Assembly: GCA_023213395.1 (NCBI GenBank)
Contig: CM041465.1
Span: 47,995,741-48,059,740, forward strand
Origin: Cycas panzhihuaensis
Taxonomy: Eukaryota > Cycadophyta
DNA: 64,000 nucleotides
Direction: 5' to 3'
This document shows, piece by piece, positions 57,721 through 64,000 of this stretch (its first letter is position 1; the number at the start of each line of letters is the position of its first letter). The position numbers and the translations under genes are program-made. The notes under the pieces are model-generated. The model searched no databases, was not told the origin of the DNA, and was given only the letters and a program-made list of their open reading frames with translations.

Positions 57721-58925
57721 TTCACAAGGATCCGTTCCTAAACATGGGGAACGTGATCACAACCCCCAAACCAAGAACAACCGTAGCAGGAAGATCACGA
57801 TCCACCCGCCTTCCTGCGACAAAGGGAAGGGCGCCGAACTCTTCTTCCTCTTCTCGTTCTCCTGGCCAGTACTCGTCGCCTTCACGACCGGAATAGGGAG
57901 GAAGGTGATTCGATTGTTTGAAGCAACTCACTTTCGCCCTTACGCGATCTCAAACTGCTAAGGAAGCGGCGGGGGCTGCCGGTTCTTCCGTTCCTTCCGA
58001 TCCCCTTCCGGAGGCCCTTCCTCCGGAAATCCCCCTTTTCCCCAAGGCTATTCACCTGTGGCGGTCGTTCACGACTTCGAAGGGCACTTACCCAACCCAC
58101 TGGGAAGGGTAAACCCTTCTCCGTCGTGGGCGAGCTCCATACGGTCGCTGCAGGAATGTCCTTGATGGACGTTCTGAGGAGTTGTCCCGAGCAACGGGCC
58201 CTCCTCTTGGAAGCTTTAGGATCGGGAGATGTGCCTATCCACGCTTTGGGCGTCGCCCAAGGTGGCGGACCCACTATTTCCTTCGATCCTAAGGATCTTC
58301 TCCCGCCGGTGAGCAGGGCGTCGGTGGAACTTCCCATTCACCATCACGATCGATCGCTGATTGTACCCTCCAAGAATCGACTGTTCGGCTCTTACGTCGA
58401 TGCCATGCCCTTGCGTGTTATGCAAGAGCTTGGTATCTCATATGGAACCGTTCCTGGCGATGCCAAGGGTATGACGGTGGCGAGAAGACCCTCTCGGATG
58501 TCGCGATCCCGCTCACCCTTGGGGCAAACTGCCTCTTGCCGATGTTGTAGTCCTCGGCGTTGGCGTGGATTACAACCTCCTTCCTGGTCGCCCATGGCTC
58601 GACCAAATGGGAGCCGTGTGTTCGACCCTTTGGGGGCTTAAATTCGTCCATGACGGACGAATGAGAGTGGTTCCCGTGAACGTCCTTTGCCAAACAAACT
58701 CGTTATGCCAATTCGGCAAACCAAGGTTCACCCACTCACGCCTCGGCTTGTTCAATTGGTATACCCAATCCGTCAAGAAGATCCCACATCTTCCCTTCCT
58801 AGTCTCGACGTTTTGCCCTATTGGCGTCGGAGTTATGGGTACCTTGCTTCGCTCAAATGATGATGAATCGCTGACGAGACGAGGGTTGTCTCCACCCATT
58901 TCTTTCCTTGGCCAATAGGTCGCAC
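57721..58925 (+). pseudogene. Gyp-GC aspartic protease remnant
   Basis: GPTISFDPKDLLPPVSRASV at about 58269-58328 is the usual lead to the protease in this group. The active-site region (about 58340-58440) reads IVPSKNRLFGSYVDAMPLRV, with the D-x-G/A motif not intact. The end reads YNLLPGRPWLDQMGAVCSTL (about 58571-58630), close to the L-L-G-R-P-W motif. At least one frameshift lies between both. Confidence 0.82.
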
Positions 58926-59450
58926 TGCCTCGCTCTAGACCCTCGTTTGGAACCTCTCGTTGGCGAGACTAGCCCCTCGCGTGTCACACACCATCGCTCG
59001 TCTTGACCCGCCGTCGATTCTTCTTTTTCATTACCCCCCGCAGGTGATGGTTTTGAGGAATTGCCTTTCGCTCCTCTCAAGGAGCCTCTTTCTGGTTTTC
59101 CTTCAGATTTCCATGAAGGAGTTGAGCGATCCGATGATCACCCCGGTCCCGTTGCTCCTTTCCCTTCTAGCGCTTCTTCTACTCGAAATAGGGTCATCCA
59201 TGGAGTGGACTATTTCGAGGATGATGAAGCCTCGCTGAGCACCGCGGCCTTGCACCTAATCGCCTTCTCCGTCACCACCGGCTCGGTCACGGAAGATCCT
59301 GCGATCGGATCCACGCCGATCCGATCCCCTCCTATTCCTCCTCCTCCTGTTGATCTTGCCCCTCTTCACTTTGAAGAGGGCAATGCCATGTGCATGGGGG
59401 AATTCAAGGCGTAGTCTTGGCCCCGCAAGGTCATTAGGGTTGGGGCTAAT
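58926..59450 (+). pseudogene. Gyp-GC protease-RT linker
   Basis: Pro/Ser-rich frames, partly open (59061-59414), with acidic YFEDDEASLSTAALHL. The end, MCMGEFKA, fits the lead to RT. No catalytic motif is expected. Confidence 0.5.
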
Positions 59451-59690
59451 GCTCTCTGATGAGATTAGGGAATATTCCCTTCTGCTCCGTGAATTTCGAG
59501 ACATTTTCGTGGGATTATGTCGACATGAAGGGAATCGACTCTCGATTGTCACTCATAACCTCACCACCCTTCCCGGCGCCCACCCCTGCGCACCAGTGCG
59601 TCCCCTTCACCAAGCTTTACGCCACCGTCAAGATGGAGGTAGAAAGGCTTACGGATCCGAGCTCGAATATCTCCATGACCGTTTGACCAA
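59451..59690 (+). pseudogene. Gyp-GC reverse transcriptase, N-terminal remnant only
   Basis: EIREYSLLLREFRDIFVG followed, in a second frame, by WDYVDMKGIDSRLSLITS and FTKLYATVKMEVERLTDP. These are the first about 80 residues before the RT palm. It stops at about 59680, where integrase end sequence follows; the palm with YxDD is absent. Confidence 0.85.
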
Positions 59691-59822
59691 ATTCCAACCC
59701 GTTGGTCGGTCCTTTGTCATTATCGAATCTCTCGATAATGGTGCCTATAGGATAGCCACCTGGAGGGCTCGAATTTGAGAAAGCCGTTAATGGGATGTTC
59801 CTTAAGAAGTTTTACGCTTGAC
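59691..59822 (+). pseudogene. Gyp-GC integrase, C-terminal end only
   Basis: LHDRLTKFQPVGRSFVIIES then LDNGAYRIATW (about 59670-59763) and, in another frame, EKAVNGMFLKKFYA before a stop at about 59819-59822. This is the end of a gypsy integrase (G-P-F-V-I, then N-G-A-Y-R-I, then the terminal N-G-x-x-L-K-K-Y/F-Y). The core is absent, so about 2.5-3 kb were lost between 59680 and 59690. Confidence 0.82.
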
Positions 59823-60480
59823 CCTTCTACGATCCCTCGCCTCGCCTCCAAACGAGCCTAAACTACCATCTTAGGTTGTCCCCATTCTTCCCGTGGCGTG
59901 TAGAATGGCTATTTAAGATGGACCCCGCTTTGTCTCTCTCGGGTTCCGTCTGAGCCTGCGTTCCGTATCCTCTCGGGAACCTTGGTCCTCTCGCTTGGGC
60001 ATCTCCCAACCGGGAGGACGCTTGGGGCATTGTTGCCCCTCTTTCTGTCTGGCGTTTCCTTCGCATATCCCGTTATGCTCTCCTGCGGAACATGTATGCC
60101 GTCCTACTTCCTAACCTCACACCTCCATGTCGCCCCAGCTCACGCGTGGGTGTGTGCCCTGATAGGTGTGTGTGGTTATACATGGAAGGAAACGTGTGCA
60201 TCATACTATAAAATGTTCATAACATGAATCACCTACTACACAACATAACACACACCCCATGCACGTACATATCAAAATCATGTCATCATACATCCTGGAA
60301 GCCGGTGTCCTCAGGGGGGTACAATCATATGGTCCTATATATGACCCCACAGGCCCGTGCTTTCCTCCGCCAAACCGTCCATCCATGTTCATCTCGTGTG
60401 GCCCTACAGGTTACCTCATTGCTAGGTCCTCCTACCCTTGACGCCACCGTTGTCTGCTTTCTAAGTGTTGCCTTAATCAC
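59823..60480 (+). other. Gyp-GC region between integrase end and RNase H
   Basis: Coding-like at first (FPWRVEWLFKMDPALSLSG, NREDAWGIVAPLS at about 59890-60050), then mixed and less GC-rich (60170-60300). No family is recognised. Confidence 0.45.
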
Positions 60481-60965
60481 CGATCATCCGCTTGGATTTT
60501 GTGTCACCTATGTCCATTTACATCTTTACCGACGGAAGTCACAGAACTCGACCTTCAAACAAGTGGATTCTCCGCCCTTCCGGGTTATGATCTCCTCCGC
60601 CTGGGATCTTCCTCCTGAGGCTACCAACAATGAAGCCGAGTATACACCGCCATCAAGCCCTTACCGATGCCCTTCGTTTCCATCACGGACCCATTGTTTT
60701 GCTGCGACTCTCAAGTTGTGGTGTCTCATCTCACCCAGTTCACCGTGCGATGCCCTCACTGAGGACTCTTGCTTCGCCGCCAGATCCCTCTGGCCCGCTT
60801 TCTCTTGTTGATATCCAAGATATCCCTCGGGCTCTCAACGCCGAGGCGTATAGCCTTGTTCGCCTCATCCTTGAGCGCCACTGCCTCGCCTGCCGACCGT
60901 CCCCGAGTCTTGCTTGGCCTTTCCGCCCAAGCCTCGTGCCGTTGGTCGCTTCCGCTTGATTTGCT
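60481..60965 (+). pseudogene. Gyp-GC RNase H of the RVT_3 type
   Basis: It begins YIFTDGSHRTRPSNKW at about 60514-60575 with the first catalytic Asp, then PPEATNNEAEYT (about 60607-60645) with the Glu, a CDSQVVVSHLTQFTVRCPH stretch with the second Asp in a shifted frame (about 60708-60760), and VDIQDIPRALNAEAYSLVRL (about 60810-60870) as the end, where the usual Asp of A-D-A-L is Tyr. It is the second, archaeal-like RNase H known from Tat/Ogre elements, but lies after the integrase end here. At least three frameshifts. Confidence 0.83.
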
Positions 60966-61284
60966 CGCACCTCCAAATCGGGTTGCTAACGAGGTAAAAC
61001 TATGGTACCCACCATTTGTTCCCCATGTGGTCCTGCATGCTCCTTTGCATTCATTGTGGTGGGCGGCCCCTCACTGTCTCTTTCTCCCACGGTTTCGTGT
61101 GGCTCATAGGCCTATGTTGTCTCCACCGCTTTCAGTATCCACGCTTCGCCACGACACTCGCAAGACCCTTGCCCACCGATCCGATCTTGATTGATATATC
61201 TATATACACATGCATCGACAGCGGTTGTGTTGCCAAGATTCGCCATCGCATCGAGCCCGAGCTGGCGAGGCTCACGCCATAAGG
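60966..61284 (+). other. Gyp-GC 3' untranslated part
   Basis: GC-rich, no motif. The purine tract before the 3' LTR is weak (gagctggcgagg, about 61259-61270). Confidence 0.5.
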
Positions 61285-63820
61285 TGTTTCCCGGCTCCCG
61301 GAATGGATACTGAATCACCGACTGTAAGTGCGGTATGTCTCTAGCATTATCATCACTTTTGTGTACCGATTGTATGCCTTACATATTTGCATGCGTATGA
61401 CTTTGTGGCGGCACGGTCGTCGTCCACACCTATGTTTAGCCTATGACGACTATAGCAGGGCACACTCTTAGCGAGTGTGGCACCTTGGTGACCATATTAC
61501 TTCCCATCCGCCTCCTCTCTCTCGGACCCATCGGGTTTCGCCACCTCCACCCGTGTGATGTCTCATCGTCGCTTGGTTAGCTTGCCACCTCATTTGGGGC
61601 CTATTTCGCCCCGTGGGCCCGTTTCTTGGCTTGTTTGCTCCCGGGTGGGTGTTTTAGTTGTCCTTTAGCCTTTTACCGCTTTGCCCTCACTGACCGGTTG
61701 GCGGGCCCCATTTGTGTCTCTGGTGCATACCCGTAATCTTCATGCAGCCATGATCTTGTGATCATTGGAATTTTCGCAGATCACTGGAATATTCACATCG
61801 CTAAAATTTCCGCAGACGACTGCCTCTGTTTGTTTTTAAAATCCGTGGCAATTTCGCATTTATTGCGAAACTGCCACGTGGTTCGCGCCTTTTTTCCCTT
61901 CCAGCCGTGCCCTATTCGCGTACTTTAGGGTTTTGCTTTAGTACTTAAGCATCTTTTGGGACTTTTTTTGGATCTTTTTACTCACTTTTGGAAGTTACTC
62001 TCAAGAAAACTCTCTCTGCTTCTGCTTTCTGCTTTTCTTCGCTGCCGGACCTGCACTCTTCATACTGGCCTTGACTCTCCTTGGCTCGGTTGAGACATTC
62101 TCTCAACCCCTCAAGCGCCTGAGAGGGCTCCTTGAAGCAGTTTCAGTAGGCCTCTATCCAGCAATCCATGAGCCCTACGTTTGCAGTGTTCTCCATCATA
62201 CTGTAGCGGGGCCTCAAACCCGCTGCTCAGATCCGGCATTTTTCCAGCCCTCCTTCATTGTCCTTTGGCTGAGGCAAGCCCCTTGCCTCTTCCTCCCAGG
62301 TACTCTTTACTTTTTTGTTAAGTTCTTTGCAATATTCTTGCTCCAGCTCATTTGTTCATGTTTGTTGCTTGAAGTTTGATCCTCTTTCCTTTGTGAGGAC
62401 TGTTGTTCCACTTTCTCTTGTCTCTTGCCTGCATTTGCTGTCCAAAGCAGCGGCGTGAGGGGTTGCATAGGCTTTGGGAGAGGGGCGGGGTGGCTTCCGT
62501 ACCGCCTTCCACGCCGCCCCAGCGGCTCCAAGCCCTCCAAAGCTTCCTCTCGCCTCATGTTGCTCTTGGCCATCTAAACAAGGGTTTAGAGACTCAGGTC
62601 GCTTAAACCAGTACATCACGAGTTGCAGTGATTTGGGACCCTTGCTCAGTTTGGGAATCATTCGTAGTTCTCAACTACCATTCGTGGCTTTGCCTTTGCT
62701 CCCTTGCGGTTTGCTCCCCGTAGCATCCCGGTTCCCCGTGGGTGTCTTTGGGTCTTTCTTGCTCCTTTTTGCTACTATTTTCTAGCCTTGAGTCTTGACT
62801 TTCTCCTCGCTGCCCCGTGGCTCTTGGGGAGAGGTTTGGGCACCATTTGCGGCACATAAGCCACTCCGAGTCCTACCTTGTCGTCCCACTTTATTTAGAG
62901 TATTTTTCCCTTGATTTCCTCCTCGTTGGACTAACATTGATGCATGCCTATTTGGATTCGACTTATGTTGATATATATATATTGTTAGACCTTGTCGTTG
63001 CATGTTAGTACCCTCCTTCTGGAGGAGGAAGATCTTTGTCGCTGCAGGTATTTGAGACGCACGGAGAACGTTACCCGCTGATTTCTCTATCGGTGAGCGC
63101 CTCTTGCATGTGTTACAACTTACGTTATCTCATTTCCTAGTTAGCGTTTCCTTCTTTCTTTCGGTGTGCACTTATTTTCCGGGAAGGTAAGGAAGCCCTG
63201 CTCGCCACGCCTCACATCCCAGACGTTGCGTGGAGCGGTTGGGTACTCCTCGCGGGCTACATCACCTCGCACGCCCTTGGCCCAGGTACACATTTCCTCC
63301 TCTTGCGTACTCTTGTTCTTTTCCTTTTTTCTTCCTTAGTAATTAAGACATTGAAGATTAAAAGGAAAATTACCTTGTGTTTATTTGTTACGTATTTACT
63401 TCATTTGCATGCACCTTATCGTCCGTAGGGAAAGGTTGTAGGAGCCTTCTTGATCCCTACTTTTCCTTCCTCCCTTAACCTTGACGAGCATCTCGCCTCC
63501 CGCGTCGTCGTGTCCCCTGTTAGGTTGTGTAGGGTTGCTTTTGGCCTATCCCTCCTAGGTCCCTTCTCTCTCCTTCCGCCACCCAAGGGTGGAGGGTCCT
63601 GCCGGGCCAACTCGGGTCATCTTACGTACCTTCGCCTCTTTCTCCAAGTCGGTGGAGGGTCACCCAAGAGTAGCCATACTCCATTGCGGATCCCGAACTC
63701 GCCCCACGGGCGCAGGCGCTCTGCGTGGTAGTTGCTTGCCTTGTAGGTTCCACTTCCTACCGTTTCGTCACCATCTCTCCCGCGCTATCGATCAAAGGTT
63801 ATCCCGTAGCAGCGCGTCCA
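61285..63820 (+). repeat. Gyp-GC 3' LTR
   Basis: TGTTTCCCGGCTCCCGG...GCGCGTCCA, 2536 bp, a direct copy of 52925-55486, followed by CTAC. Confidence 0.95.
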
Positions 63821-64000
63821 CTACTAACCATTGATGCTTATTATTTGTAGCATGGTGTTTCTAATGATATCTAGACAATACACTTTAATAGGTCCAAGTC
63901 AAAGACTGGAGTTAATATAGGTATTATATTTAAATATCTACAGTGTAGGTCTCTTTTATTTTCTTTTAATTTTTTATTTCAATATACTAATAATAATATT
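63821..64000 (+). other. Right flank of Gyp-GC, probable Gyp-1 continuation
   Basis: AT-rich again directly after the insertion. No motif is readable in 180 bases; by structure it should be the continuation of Gyp-1 after its protease. Confidence 0.5.

Larger units (their letters stand above)
52925..63820 (+). mobile_element. Gyp-GC: large GC- and CpG-rich gypsy element with internal deletion
   Basis: LTRs of about 2.55 kb (52925-55486, 61285-63820), TG...CA ends, a primer site starting TGGCG and the duplication CTAC define a complete insertion of about 10.9 kb. The interior has gag, protease, the RT start and, after a large gap, the integrase end and an RVT_3-type RNase H. Most of RT, the first RNase H and most of integrase are missing. 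The RNase H type and long LTRs suggest the Tat/Ogre lineage. Its base composition stands out from all neighbours. Confidence 0.93.
19475..64000 (+). mobile_element. Gyp-1: outermost gypsy element, split by Gyp-2 and Gyp-GC
   Basis: Gyp-1 parts are 19475-19985 (leader), 51059-52924 (gag and protease) and probably 63821-64000 and beyond. The split is proved by the target-site copy GAGTG at 19981-19985 and 51054-51058 on either side of Gyp-2, and by CTAC at 52921-52924 and 63821-63824 around Gyp-GC. RT, integrase and the 3' LTR would lie past the window. All parts carry stops. It is the oldest layer of the nest. Confidence 0.7.

Overview
The window reads as a gene-free, AT-rich stretch of a large plant nuclear genome. 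Every recognisable coding remnant belongs to an LTR retrotransposon (Ty1/copia or Ty3/gypsy). The lineages (copia with GAG-pre-integrase and DD35E integrase, and a Tat/Ogre-like gypsy with an RVT_3-type RNase H) point to a seed plant, but the species cannot be named from this sequence. No intact host gene, rRNA, tRNA or CRISPR array is supported. Almost all frames carry stops and frameshifts, so the copies are dead. Domain limits are approximate; LTR and target-site limits were read base by base.

Layout. 1-4151: 3' part of a copia element (Cop-1, + strand) with a 3' LTR. It abuts a minus-strand copia remnant (4152-5565 and 7842-8973) that is itself broken by a small gag-only LTR element with intact primer site, polypurine tract and two 262-bp LTRs (5730-7841). 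8974-10720: minus-strand gypsy gag remnant with its LTR. 10721-19000: mostly unassigned AT-rich sequence with microsatellites and LTR-like relics, the best at 16271-16634. 19474-64000: a nest of insertions up to five levels deep. Gyp-1 (outermost gypsy, +) is split at a GAGTG target-site duplication by Gyp-2 (19986-51053, +). Gyp-2 is interrupted by Cop-D (23046-26967, -, a copia derivative without RT or RNase H) and by Cop-3 (30519-47728, +; flanks aaagt/aaagc). Cop-3 is split at ACACC by Cop-4 (33569-44113, -). Cop-4 is split inside its own 5' LTR by Cop-5 (38855-44049, +), a member of the same family. Gyp-1 is hit again by a GC- and CpG-rich gypsy of about 10.9 kb with LTRs of about 2.5 kb (Gyp-GC, 52925-63820, 4-bp duplication CTAC).

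Reading the nest. Removing each insertion at its target-site duplication brings coherent reading back in the host element: Gyp-2 integrase across Cop-3, Cop-3 protease across Cop-4, and the Cop-4 LTR across Cop-5. The order of insertion can therefore be read directly: Gyp-1 oldest, Cop-5 youngest in its branch. Gyp-GC keeps many CpGs while its neighbours are AT-rich, which suggests that it is recent.

Points most worth a second look: a perfect 45-bp inverted repeat inside decayed Cop-1; an RNase H after the integrase end in Gyp-GC, which lacks most of RT and integrase; the RT-less Cop-D with a GC-rich foreign-looking island where gag should be; a tandem triplication across a Cop-D LTR border; LTR ends that seem to lie 2-3 bases past the usual CA; and a 3' coiled-coil-like open region in Gyp-2.
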